Assembly: GCA_903959665.1 (NCBI GenBank)
Contig: CAJBXY010000082.1
Coordinates: 1 to 9,324 of the forward strand
Reading direction: 5' to 3'
DNA from: an uncultured Solirubrobacterales bacterium
GTDB taxonomy: Bacteria > Actinomycetota > Thermoleophilia > Solirubrobacterales > Solirubrobacteraceae
Length of the DNA stretch: 9,324 nucleotides
A model generated the notes under the pieces. It did no database searches, was not told where the DNA came from, and saw only the letters and a list, made by a program, of their open reading frames with translations. Numbering within the stretch: position 1 is the first letter of the stretch; each line of letters opens with the position of its first letter. The translations under genes and the position numbers were made by a program. Positions 1 to 6,979 of this stretch are shown here, piece by piece.

Positions 1-1111
1 AGCCAGCGTGAACGGCGCCGCTCGTGCGGTAGATCGGCAGCGAATTGGGCGCAACGTCGATCGGGCCGCCCCAAGCATGAGTGATTGAGCGGCCTTCGAG
101 CTGCGGAAAGAAGCGGCGCAGCGTTGCCGCCGTCTGCTCGATCACCTCTGGATCAACGTCGATCCGTGGGTCGTGCTTGGCGCCGTTTGCGACCCTTCCC
201 CCACCCCAGCCAAATGCGATCCGCCCGTCATTTGTGGTGCGGAAGTAGTGCAGCATCTTGCGGCAGTCGCTTAGCGCCTCGCCGCCAACCCAGCCGATCT
301 CCTCGAGCACGTCCGGTACCGGTTCGGTCAGCACCATGTGGCTCGAAGCGACGCTCAGCTCGCGGGCGAAGGTCGGCCAGCGCAGCGTGCGCCAGTTGAC
401 GGCGAGCACGGCCGAGTCGGCGTGAACGCGGCCGCTGCCTGTGCGGACGGTGACGCTGCCGCCGTGCTGGTCGATCTCCGTCACAGGGCTCTCTTCGTAG
501 AGTTTCACGCCACGCGCCAGCAGCGCGTCGCGCAAACCGAATGCCAGCCGCGCCGGCTGAACGGTCGCGCCGAACGGCTTAAAGGCGGCGCCACGAAACT
601 CCGGCGAATAACAGATCTGCGCCACCTGATCGGGGGAAAGCTCAACGATCTCATCGTCAATTCCGAGGCGATTCAAACCCCACATCGCTTCGCGCCAATC
701 ACCGTCCTGGTTTGGAGAGGTGGATATCTCAACGTGCGCAACCGCCTTGTACCAAGCGTCAACCTTTTCGCTCTTGCAGAAATCGCCAACGGCGACGATC
801 GCCTCGTCGGCCAGCTCGGCGAGGCGGATTGAGCGCTCGGCGCCGAACTTCTCCGCCAGCGACGGGACGTACTCCCAGTAGCCGTTCACAAAGCCGCCGT
901 TGCGGCCGCTGGGGCCGTGGCCGGCAAGCCCTGATTCGAGGATCACGACATTTAGGTCGCTGTCGCGAGCAAGCAGGTTCCACGCGGTCCACATTCCCAA
1001 GTAGCCACCACCGACGACAACGACGTCGGCGTCGATCGGGCCCTCAAGCGGAGGGCAGGGCGTCGGCGCGCCCGCTTCCTCGATCCACCAGCCTTCGGCG
1101 CTGTGATTCAT
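1..1111 (-). CDS. FAD-dependent oxidoreductase, DAO family (C-terminus cut by window edge)
   Basis: Minus-strand reading frame open from an ATG at 1111 to the left edge, giving about 370 residues without a stop. The N-terminus carries a Rossmann dinucleotide-binding site: DADVVVVGGGYLG with GxGxxG at about residues 34-39. An acidic strand end (VVILES) follows, then GHGPSGRNGGFV, the FAD pyrophosphate-contact segment typical of the DAO/DadA/PuuB/GlpD-like fold. Near the edge comes WGGPIDVAPNSLPIY, which resembles the C-terminal FAD-domain segment of gamma-glutamylputrescine-oxidase-like enzymes. By family knowledge these oxidise C-N bonds of amines or amino acids with FAD; the substrate here is unknown. 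Perhaps 60-110 C-terminal residues lie outside. The gene begins 10 bp after the phosphatase stop. AAGGG lies upstream but only 2 nt from the ATG, so it probably depends on coupled translation. No signal peptide is seen, so it is probably cytoplasmic. Confidence 0.88.
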   Translation of the reverse strand, partial: MNHSAEGWWIEEAGAPTPCPPLEGPIDADVVVVGGGYLGMWTAWNLLARDSDLNVVILESGLAGHGPSGRNGGFVNGYWEYVPSLAEKFGAERSIRLAELADEAIVAVGDFCKSEKVDAWYKAVAHVEISTSPNQDGDWREAMWGLNRLGIDDEIVELSPDQVAQICYSPEFRGAAFKPFGATVQPARLAFGLRDALLARGVKLYEESPVTEIDQHGGSVTVRTGSGRVHADSAVLAVNWRTLRWPTFARELSVASSHMVLTEPVPDVLEEIGWVGGEALSDCRKMLHYFRTTNDGRIAFGWGGGRVANGAKHDPRIDVDPEVIEQTAATLRRFFPQLEGRSITHAWGGPIDVAPNSLPIYRTSGAVHAG

Positions 1112-1121
1112 CACCCTTAGC

Positions 1122-1886
1122 CTAGCCCGCGGCGACGAGCGCAAACAGCTCGTCGATGATCGCCGCCGGCGCGACGAGCACTCCCGCTGCTTGCGCGCCG
1201 CTTGCATCGAGCGCCCGCAGCTGTAGCCCGGCGCCTTCGCAGATCAGCAGCCCGGCGGCCGTGTCCCAGGCTTGCACGCCGCGCTCGAAGTAGGCGTCGT
1301 AGCGACCGGCGGCCAGCCACGCTAGGTCTAGCGCTGCGCTGCCGCCGCGGCGAATGTCGCGCACCTCGGGAAGCAGCCGCGCGACGATCGCGCCCTGCCC
1401 TAGCCGGACGAGCGGGTCGTAGCCGAAGCCGGTGGCTACCAGCGCGCGCGCCATCTGATCGCAGCTCGAGCTTGTGATCGGCATTCCGTTGAGCAGCGGC
1501 TGCTCACCGACGATCACGCTGAAAAGGTCGCCTGCGAGCGGGTCAAAGATCACTCCCACCTGCCCTTCGCAGGCAACCGAAACGCACCACTGCGGAATCC
1601 CGTAGAGGTAGTTGACGGTGCCATCGAGCGGATCGACAACCCAGCGCAGCCCGCTCGTTCCCGGCTTGTCGTCGCCTTCCTCGCCAAGGATTGCGTCGTC
1701 GGGGCGGCGCGCCGCGAGCACGCTTCGGATTGCCTCCTCGGCGGCCAGATCGGCGGCGCTTACGGGGTCGGTCGGGCTGCTCTTCGCTTCAACGCTGCTG
1801 TGGGCGCCGGCTTGGTGGGCGATCAGCTCTGCCGCCGCGGCGCGGGCTGCCTCCTCGGCGACCGCGAGCAGCTCGGCGCCGCTCAC
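1122..1886 (-). CDS. Inositol monophosphatase family protein
   Basis: A 254-aa protein of full family length. The Mg-dependent phosphatase signature is complete: ILGEEGD (Glu69/Glu70), WVVDPLDGTVNY (Asp85, Asp88, Thr90) and AWDTAAGLLICEGAG (Asp208), with RRGGSAALDLAWLAAGRYDAYFE-type core residues at about 179-201. Family members hydrolyse inositol phosphates, and related ones act on fructose-1,6-bisphosphate, PAP or histidinol phosphate. The motifs alone do not fix the substrate, so no symbol is given. The start is a GTG at 1886 that overlaps the amidase stop by four bases (GTGA), implying translational coupling to the upstream gene. A ten-base gap follows before the FAD oxidoreductase. No signal peptide or TM segment is visible, so it is likely a soluble cytoplasmic enzyme. 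Its job in an amidase/oxidoreductase unit is unclear; it could simply be a co-transcribed housekeeping phosphatase. Confidence 0.93.
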   Translation of the reverse strand: MSGAELLAVAEEAARAAAAELIAHQAGAHSSVEAKSSPTDPVSAADLAAEEAIRSVLAARRPDDAILGEEGDDKPGTSGLRWVVDPLDGTVNYLYGIPQWCVSVACEGQVGVIFDPLAGDLFSVIVGEQPLLNGMPITSSSCDQMARALVATGFGYDPLVRLGQGAIVARLLPEVRDIRRGGSAALDLAWLAAGRYDAYFERGVQAWDTAAGLLICEGAGLQLRALDASGAQAAGVLVAPAAIIDELFALVAAG

Positions 1887-3286
1887 TGCGCCGGGCCGTC
1901 AAGCGGCGGGCGCGCCTGCGCCCACGGGCGAATCTGTTCCAGCTGAGCGGCTACTCGCAGCAGCGCCAGTTCATTCCCCGGCGCGGCGCCGAACTGAACT
2001 GAGAGCGGCAAACCGCTGGAGTCAAAGCCAGCCGGCACCGATGAGGCAGGCTGGCCGATCGCGTTCCACACCCCGTACCAAGGAACCCGTGAGGCGGCAG
2101 CATTGAGCGTCCATAGCGCACCGCGCCCCTGGAGCTGGCCAATCTTGAACGGAGCGGCCGCGGTGCCTGGCATCAGAACGGCGTCAGCATTCTCAAAGAT
2201 TCTGTTCACCTGCTCTGCGATTCCAGGCTCTGCTGCGCGCGCCTGCGCGAGGCGGCGGTCGGAGATCAGGCCACCGAGCCGAGCCATGTTCTTCGTCCGT
2301 TGCTCCAGCCGCTCGGGATGCGGCAACGCTCCAGCGTCGTCGGTCACCGAGCGCAGGTAGCGCGCAACGGTGCTGACAAACGCTGCGACCGGGTAGTCGA
2401 TCTCCTGCTCAAAAACTTCGTGGCCAAGCTCGCGCAGCGCGGCGGCGGTGGAATCGATCGCGGCGCGCTGCTCGGCGCCGAGCTTCGTCAGCGAACCGGG
2501 CGGAGGCTTCAGCGAAATTGCGATTCGCAGCGGCTGGGTGGCCGCGTCCAGCGCCGCCAAGTAGCCGCCTTCGGGCGCGCCATCGGCTGTTGCGTCAAGG
2601 AAGAGTGCGGCGTCTGAAACGGTTCGCGCAAGCGGGCCGTAGACCGTCATTCCGTTCCAACCGTCAAAGTGGTTTGGCCCCAGCGAGATTCGCTCGCGCT
2701 GCGTCTTCAGCCCGAAAAGCCCGTTGAAAGCCGCCGGAATCCGCACCGAACCGGCACCGTCGGAGCCGTGCGCCACGCCGCACAGGCCGGCCGCCGCGGC
2801 AGCGCCGGCGCCGCCGCTGGAGCCTCCGGTCGTGTAATCAATGTTCCACGGGTTACGCGTTGCGCCGAAGGCCAAGGTTTCCGTGAATGGCCAAACGGTT
2901 AGTTCCGGAACGTTCGTCTTCCCAACGATGATCGCGCCAGCCTCGCGCAGCCGCGCTACGACGTCGCCGTCGTGGGGCGCCGGGCGAGGATCGGTCGCGA
3001 GACTCCCCCACGCCGTGCGCTCGCCGAGCACGTCGGTGTCGTCTTTGATTGAAACCGGCACGCCGCGCATTGGCTGCGAACCGTCGCCGGGGCCGGCAGC
3101 ATCAATCTTGTCGGCTTCGGCGAGCGCCTCGTCGGCGAAAACAACGCGGTAGGCGTTGATCACCGGGTTTACCCGATCGATTCGACCCAGCGTCGCTTCG
3201 ACGACTTCGCGCGCGGTCGCTGCGCCGCTCGCAATCATCTTGCTCTGCTGCGCGGCTCCTGCGTAGGCGAGATCATTGGCTTCCAT
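1883..3286 (-). CDS. Amidase signature (AS) family hydrolase
   Basis: A 467-aa protein from ATG at 3286 (MEANDLAYAG...). The Ser-cisSer-Lys triad of the amidase-signature family is intact: Lys81 in GVPVSIKDD, cis-Ser156 in TTGGSSGG, and nucleophile Ser180 in GSDGAGSVRIPA, with the family-typical 24-residue spacing between the two serines. The C-terminal WNAIGQPASSVPAGF segment (about 407-421) is also typical. These enzymes hydrolyse amide bonds, and the fold is shared with the GatA subunit of tRNA amidotransferase. No GatB or GatC gene is adjacent, so a catabolic or detoxifying amidase is more likely. The frame stays open upstream to 3637. That extension is Arg-rich, unlike any amidase N-terminus, and overlaps the divergent gene; the ATG at 3286 fits family length. 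No good Shine-Dalgarno is next to it: GGGGAG lies 18 nt away. It is the first gene of the leftward unit. Confidence 0.93.
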   Translation of the reverse strand: MEANDLAYAGAAQQSKMIASGAATAREVVEATLGRIDRVNPVINAYRVVFADEALAEADKIDAAGPGDGSQPMRGVPVSIKDDTDVLGERTAWGSLATDPRPAPHDGDVVARLREAGAIIVGKTNVPELTVWPFTETLAFGATRNPWNIDYTTGGSSGGAGAAAAAGLCGVAHGSDGAGSVRIPAAFNGLFGLKTQRERISLGPNHFDGWNGMTVYGPLARTVSDAALFLDATADGAPEGGYLAALDAATQPLRIAISLKPPPGSLTKLGAEQRAAIDSTAAALRELGHEVFEQEIDYPVAAFVSTVARYLRSVTDDAGALPHPERLEQRTKNMARLGGLISDRRLAQARAAEPGIAEQVNRIFENADAVLMPGTAAAPFKIGQLQGRGALWTLNAAASRVPWYGVWNAIGQPASSVPAGFDSSGLPLSVQFGAAPGNELALLRVAAQLEQIRPWAQARPPLDGPAQ

Positions 3287-3302
3287 AGTGCTCTGAACAC
3301 TA
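3286..3302. promoter_or_regulatory. 17-nt dyad in the amidase/pseudo-peptidase divergent gap (operator candidate)
   Basis: The sequence is TAGTGCTCTGAACACTA, centred on base 3294. Seven of eight base pairs around the centre are symmetric (half-site TAGTGnTC); only 3291/3297 mismatch. It fills over half of the 29-bp gap between two divergent start codons and touches the first base of the amidase ATG. A bound regulator there could control both genes. This is inference from symmetry and position; no regulator gene lies nearby apart from the two-component system at 6143-6868, and chance is possible. Confidence 0.35.
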
Positions 3303-3315
3303 GTCTCCCCGCGGT

Positions 3316-4410
3316 ATGAGTTCCATGCTCGTAACCGAGGAAGCTCGGCCCGCCTGCAGCGAAGCTGAACGGTTGGCCGCCGGCGCGCTTGCCGAGCGGC
3401 TACAAGAGCAGGGCCGCCTGGCGACAATCCAACCTTTCTGGGCCTACCCGCGCTGGTGGCTGGCGCAGGCGATCTGCTCAGCGCTTGGAGTTCTTGCCAG
3501 TGTGCTCTGCGTCGGCACGCCGCTGATCGGGCTGATCGTCGCCGCTGTCGCGCTTGTCCTTTGCCTGATCGACGGAACGCGACTAGCGCCGCTGCGCCGC
3601 CTAACCGGCTCGCGCGCCAGTCAGAACGTAATCTCACCGCCGCTGGCGGCGGCGCCGAAACCGCCGGTGACGTTGATCATCAGCGCCTCAATCGATTACC
3701 TCCCGAAAGCACCGAACCGTTTCCTTCCGGCATCGCTGATTGCGACGAACGCAGCCTGCGTCGCGCTGGTAGCCGCCTGCGCAGCGCTGCGCCTTGGCGA
3801 GATTGATGGCCTTCCGATCTCGATCGCGCAGATGATCCCAACGCTTCTGCTGCTCGCCGCGATCCTCGTCTTCCTTGAGCGGGGAACGGCGCAGACGGTC
3901 CCCGATCACAGCGCGATCGACGCAGCACTGGAGATCGCCGCCCGACTCGACTCAGACCCTCCTGAGCATCTCGCCGTCGCGCTTGTCTTCGGCGGGGCCG
4001 GTTCAGCGCAGGCCGCGGGCCTGCGCTACTGGCTTCGCAGCCGCCGCAAGCGTGGAATGAAGCCGGCCGACATAGCGATTCTCGCGGTCGAACCCTGCTC
4101 GGCTGGGGCACCTAGCTGGTGGCGGCGCGACGGGATTGTGATCGCGACCGGGCTTCACCCGCAGCTTCGCCGCGCGGCGAGCTCGGCCAGCAAGCGAATC
4201 GACCGTTCGATAGAGCCGCGCGGCGGCGCCGACGCCACAGGCGCCGGGGTCGCTCGCGGCGACGGCTGGCCGGCTATCGCGATCGGCTCGCGCCAGCTTG
4301 AGAAGGGCGAGCAAGGCAGCGACAACGTCGCTGCGGTCGTGGCCGAGCTTGGCGAGGCGCTGGTCCGCGAGCTTGATGACGAGCTGGCTGCCAGCGTCGA
4401 GGCCGACTAG
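3316..4410 (+). CDS. Multi-pass membrane protein resembling a degenerate M28 metallopeptidase
   Basis: A 364-aa protein. Hydrophobic segments lie at about residues 48-66, 68-86, 140-158 and 168-187. The soluble parts follow the order of membrane M28-type aminopeptidases: an N-terminal RPACSEAERLAAGALAERL helix, then after two TMs SQNVISPP followed by PVTLIISASIDYL, where the active family has NVVA...A-H-H-D. After the second TM pair come DHSAIDAALEIAARL and PEHLAVALVFGGAGSAQAAGL, where active enzymes carry D-N-x-S-G and G-A-E-E. The first His and the Glu pair are replaced, so the zinc site appears lost and peptidase activity is unlikely. This homology call is mine from pattern memory, not a search. 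The start is ATG 3316 (a second in-frame ATG is at 3325), with no Shine-Dalgarno visible. It is divergent from the amidase and ends 3 bp from the convergent acidic-tail gene. It could also be a novel membrane protein. Confidence 0.7.
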   Translation: MSSMLVTEEARPACSEAERLAAGALAERLQEQGRLATIQPFWAYPRWWLAQAICSALGVLASVLCVGTPLIGLIVAAVALVLCLIDGTRLAPLRRLTGSRASQNVISPPLAAAPKPPVTLIISASIDYLPKAPNRFLPASLIATNAACVALVAACAALRLGEIDGLPISIAQMIPTLLLLAAILVFLERGTAQTVPDHSAIDAALEIAARLDSDPPEHLAVALVFGGAGSAQAAGLRYWLRSRRKRGMKPADIAILAVEPCSAGAPSWWRRDGIVIATGLHPQLRRAASSASKRIDRSIEPRGGADATGAGVARGDGWPAIAIGSRQLEKGEQGSDNVAAVVAELGEALVRELDDELAASVEAD

Positions 4411-4413
4411 CGC

Positions 4414-4728
4414 TCAGTCATCGTCATCGTCATCGTGATCACCATCGTCGCCTGAGTGGTGGCTCTCATCGTCACCGCTGAGCGCGCCGTCATCGGCGCC
4501 AGCCGCTGGCTTGGAACCGTCCTTCGGCACTGGCGCCGGCTCAACCTTGGTCACCGTGCGCGTAACGGTGATTGTGCGCGGCGGTGCGAGCGAATCCTCA
4601 AGCGCCCGCTGATCCTCGCTCAGCCCGATCGGCTGGCTGACCAGCCTGCTAGCCGCGAAGGTAACGCCAGCGGCTATTGCTAAACCGGCGACGGCGAGAA
4701 GAACGACCAATGCAATGCGTGAAGTCAT
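4414..4728 (-). CDS. Small single-TM envelope protein with Asp-rich C-terminus
   Basis: A 104-aa protein from ATG 4728. Residues 5-27 form one hydrophobic segment (signal anchor or uncleaved signal peptide), which should place the rest outside the membrane. Next comes RTITVTRTVTKVEPAPVP (about 51-68), a basic beta-prone stretch. The tail from about residue 79 is almost entirely Asp, Ser, Gly, Glu and His, ending in seven residues of which six are consecutive Asp. Such a tail could bind divalent or ferric cations or bind a basic partner; this is inference. No family is recognised. The start overlaps the kinase stop (TGATG), so it is co-translated with the two-component system and may be an accessory to the sensor. 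Its layout (TM, basic strand, linker, acidic tail) mirrors the plus-strand protein at 6980-7387. Confidence 0.8.
   Translation of the reverse strand: MTSRIALVVLLAVAGLAIAAGVTFAASRLVSQPIGLSEDQRALEDSLAPPRTITVTRTVTKVEPAPVPKDGSKPAAGADDGALSGDDESHHSGDDGDHDDDDDD
4417..4434. repeat. (GTCATC)x3 hexanucleotide repeat coding for poly-Asp
   Basis: Three exact tandem copies of GTCATC, followed by a one-base variant (GTGATC). Read on the minus strand they give alternating GAT and GAC codons for the terminal Asp run of the acidic-tail protein. Slippage could change tail length by two residues per unit without a frameshift. Confidence 0.8.
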
Positions 4729-6116
4729 CAGCCCAGCTTAGATTCGTCTTGGGAAAGGTTTGGCAAAGCGGCGCGCACCGCTTGCGGGAAGCTGACCGCG
4801 ACTTGTGCGCCCCCGCCGTCGCGCTCGTTGATCGTCACATCGCCGCCCCACCTGCGCGCCAGTTCGCGCACGATTGAAAGCCCGAGCCCGGTTCCCGGCG
4901 GCCCGCTGCGGCCCGCGGCGCCGCGGCGGAAGCGCTCAAAAAGCGATTCGCCGCTCTCGCCAGAGAGGCCGGGGCCACGGTCGCTAACAAGGAGCGTTGC
5001 TCCAGCGGAGCTGAGCACGATCTCGGTTCCGGGCGCGTAGGCGATCGCATTCTCGATCAGAGCGTCGAGAATCCGGTCAACGTCGGAGCGGTGGCAGGCT
5101 ATCTCGCAGCTGGAGCTCTCGCCGACTTCTAAATCGCAACCAGCTTCGGCCGCGGCGCCGGCCCAGCGGGCCAAGGCCGCAGAGAGCGCGGCCGCTGAAT
5201 CGGTGGCCGACGATGGCGGTGGAGCTTCGCCGGCTTGGCTCAGCTCAAGCAGCTGGCCAACAATCACCGTCAAGCGGTCTACCTCAGCTATCGCCTCGTC
5301 AAGCTCCTCACGCTGCTGGGGGTCACCGGCCTGCGCACGCGCCTCTTCAAGCCGCAGCCGCATCCCCGTGAGCGGTGTGCGCATCTGGTGCGATGCATCG
5401 GCGACAAACTCACGCTGCCCTTCGAGCAGAACGTTTACGCGTTCGGTCATCGCATTAAAACTCTCCGCCAGCGCGCGCTGCTCGCGGCTTCCTTCGAGCT
5501 TCGCCACGACAGTTAGGTCGCCTTGCGCAACGCGCCCAGCCGCCCTATCTAGGCGCACTATCGGGCGCGTGATGCGGCCAGCGATGATCGCCCCGGCCGC
5601 CAGCCCAAGCGCAATCACAACAAGGCCGAGGAGCAGCAGCCCCAGCCAGGCGCGGCGGATTGCGTCATTGACCGCGTTGACGCTCTGCGTTATCCGCACG
5701 GCACCGCCCGGCTTGGCACCGGCGCCGGTGTAGATCGGCACCGCGGTGGCGAGTATTTCGGCTTCCAGCGTTGACGAATAACGGCGCTCCTGAGTCGCCT
5801 TGCCTCTTAGCGCAGTCGCGATCTCAGCGCGGCTCGCAAATGAGGAACCAACCGCCGCGCTGTACTCCGAATCGGCGAGAACCTCGCCGCTGCGATCGAC
5901 AATCAGCACGCGGCCACCGACGGCCTTGGCTGCCGATTCAGTGAGCGAGCTAAGACGCCCTGCTCGCGGCGGGTTGAGCAGCGTGACTGCGCGACTGGCT
6001 ACAACCTGCGCCTCGGCTCGGGCCTCAAGGCGAATCTCAGCGTCAACGCGGTCGCGCAGACTGATGCCAAGCGGCACAATCAGCGCGACAACGGCCAAGA
6101 TCAGCACGTAAGCCAA
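4728..6116 (-). CDS. Two-component sensor histidine kinase (HAMP, HisKA, HATPase_c)
   Basis: About 462 aa if begun at TTG 6116. It has TM1 at residues 2-20, an extracytoplasmic sensor of about 135 residues, TM2 at about 157-179 and a HAMP segment (ITRPIVRLDRAAGRVAQGD). The H-box is FVADASHQMRTPLTG with phospho-acceptor His243. The N-box Asn356 is in ALIENAIAYAPG, G1 is SDRGPGL (Asp379), the F-box is LFERF, and G2 is GTGLGLSIVREL (408-419). All catalytic boxes are present, so it should autophosphorylate and pass phosphate to the adjacent regulator. The sensed signal is unknown; no ExxE iron-binding pair was seen in the sensor loop. The frame stays open upstream of 6116 through a family-like [15 protein letters not shown] but holds no ATG, GTG or TTG there, only CTG and an ATA at 6146 preceded by GGGAG. 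The true start may therefore be non-canonical and overlap the regulator stop. The stop overlaps the next gene (TGATG). Confidence 0.95.
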   Translation of the reverse strand: MAYVLILAVVALIVPLGISLRDRVDAEIRLEARAEAQVVASRAVTLLNPPRAGRLSSLTESAAKAVGGRVLIVDRSGEVLADSEYSAAVGSSFASRAEIATALRGKATQERRYSSTLEAEILATAVPIYTGAGAKPGGAVRITQSVNAVNDAIRRAWLGLLLLGLVVIALGLAAGAIIAGRITRPIVRLDRAAGRVAQGDLTVVAKLEGSREQRALAESFNAMTERVNVLLEGQREFVADASHQMRTPLTGMRLRLEEARAQAGDPQQREELDEAIAEVDRLTVIVGQLLELSQAGEAPPPSSATDSAAALSAALARWAGAAAEAGCDLEVGESSSCEIACHRSDVDRILDALIENAIAYAPGTEIVLSSAGATLLVSDRGPGLSGESGESLFERFRRGAAGRSGPPGTGLGLSIVRELARRWGGDVTINERDGGGAQVAVSFPQAVRAALPNLSQDESKLG

Positions 6117-6142
6117 GGCCAGCAGCAGCCCGCGGCGAAGCG

Positions 6143-6868
6143 TTATGACTCTGCGCTCCCGTCGCCGCCAGCGAAGCGAAACCCAACGCCGCGCACGGTC
6201 TCAATCCAACGCGGCTCGTTGGCGTCGTCGCCAAGCTTGCGCCGCAGCCAACCGATGTGAACGTCGAGCGTCTTCGTCGAACCAAACCAGTTTTCATCCC
6301 AAACGCGCGTCATCAAGTCGTCGCGACTAACTACGTTGCCGGCGTTGCGCGCCAACTCATAGAGCAGATCAAACTCTTTCAGGCTTAGATCGAGTTCCTG
6401 CTTGCCGAGGAAGGCGCGGTGGGTCGATGGATCAATTCGCAGTTCGTCAACGACGACCGGCTCGCCTAGATCTTCATCCTCGCGTTCGCGGTGAGCTTCG
6501 CTGCGCCGCAGCACGGCGCGAATCCGCGCGATCACCTCGGCGCTGGAGAACGGCTTGACGACGTAATCATCGGCGCCGATCTCAAGCCCGACGATGCGGT
6601 CGGTCTCCGTTCCGCGCGCCGTCAACATGATGATCGGCACGCCCGAGCTGCGGCGGATCTCGCGCGCCACGTCGCGCCCGTCGCCATCGGGGAGATTTAG
6701 GTCAAGCAGAATTAGATCGGGTGGGAGTGAGCTGAATTCGGCCAGCGCGTCGGCGACCGTTGCGGCAACCGTCACCTCAAAGCCGTCGCGAGCGAGCAGC
6801 TTCGCGAGCGGTTCAGAGATCGCGCGTTCGTCTTCGACCACAAGGATGCGGGGACCGGTGATGCTCAC
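6143..6868 (-). CDS. OmpR/PhoB-family response regulator
   Basis: A 241-aa protein from GTG 6868. The receiver domain (about 6-120) has the acidic pocket VVEDE (Glu12, Asp13), phospho-acceptor Asp56 in [13 protein letters not shown], Thr83 in MLTARG and Lys105 in DYVVKPF. The C-terminal winged helix (about 138-234) includes [17 protein letters not shown], a recognition-helix region around [17 protein letters not shown], and the closing [14 protein letters not shown]. It is a DNA-binding transcription factor activated by the kinase encoded immediately downstream. Its closest look is the RegX3/PhoP-like actinobacterial group. The stop is TAA at 6143-6145. It is the first gene of the leftward operon and reads away from the small-protein/ApbE genes across a 111-bp gap, so it is the obvious candidate regulator of both directions. 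No strong Shine-Dalgarno precedes the GTG. Confidence 0.96.
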   Translation of the reverse strand: MSITGPRILVVEDERAISEPLAKLLARDGFEVTVAATVADALAEFSSLPPDLILLDLNLPDGDGRDVAREIRRSSGVPIIMLTARGTETDRIVGLEIGADDYVVKPFSSAEVIARIRAVLRRSEAHREREDEDLGEPVVVDELRIDPSTHRAFLGKQELDLSLKEFDLLYELARNAGNVVSRDDLMTRVWDENWFGSTKTLDVHIGWLRRKLGDDANEPRWIETVRGVGFRFAGGDGSAES

Positions 6869-6916
6869 AGGCTCAGCGTACAGACGATCAGCGCTGTTCT
6901 AAGGGCGAAAAGAAAG

Positions 6917-6934
6917 CTTTACCGAACCTTTCCC
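6917..6934 (+). promoter_or_regulatory. Direct repeat CTTTACC-N4-CTTTCCC with 11-bp phasing (candidate response-regulator box)
   Basis: CTTTACC (6917-6923) and CTTTCCC (6928-6934) match at six of seven bases and start 11 bp apart, one helical turn. OmpR/PhoB-family regulators classically bind tandem direct repeats with this phasing, and the gene for one such regulator begins 50 bp away. Only two copies are visible, so the match is suggestive only. Confidence 0.3.
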
Positions 6935-6942
6935 TGCAGTTG

Positions 6943-6961
6943 CGGAGCCGTTTCAGCTCCG
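6943..6961. promoter_or_regulatory. Inverted repeat CGGAGC-N7-GCTCCG upstream of the small-protein operon
   Basis: A perfect 6-bp stem with a 7-base loop (CGTTTCA), ending 18 bp before the ATG at 6980. It has no T-run, so it is not a rho-independent terminator. It could be an operator or a 5'-leader hairpin. Confidence 0.35.
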
Positions 6962-6979
6962 ATCGCCACTATCCGGTTC

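Larger units (their letters stand above)
6869..6979. promoter_or_regulatory. Divergent control region between response regulator and small-protein/ApbE operon
   Basis: A 111-bp gap that must hold promoters for both directions unless transcription comes from outside. No convincing -35/-10 pair could be picked by eye: TTGCGG at 6940 has no TATAAT-like box at normal spacing. It contains an 8-bp palindrome AAAGCTTT (6913-6920), 11-bp-phased CTTT(A/C)CC repeats (6917-6934) and a 6-bp-stem hairpin (6943-6961). It is less GC-rich around 6900-6935 than the flanking genes, which suits promoter DNA. Confidence 0.6.

Noticed and set aside
338..832. Plus-strand open frame of 164 codons
   Set aside because: It is antisense to the FAD oxidoreductase, whose motifs read clearly on the minus strand. 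High GC makes long shadow frames common.
3287..3637. N-terminal extension of the amidase frame by 117 residues
   Set aside because: It is Arg/Ala-rich without amidase similarity, overlaps the divergent membrane-protein gene on the other strand, and would make the enzyme much longer than the family norm.
4408..4416. Bidirectional terminator between convergent genes
   Set aside because: Only three bases separate the two stop codons, and no GC-rich hairpin with a T-run was seen around them.
6940..6975. TTGCGG with TATCCG as a sigma-70 promoter
   Set aside because: The spacer would be 24 bp, and the start point would fall on or beyond the ATG at 6980.
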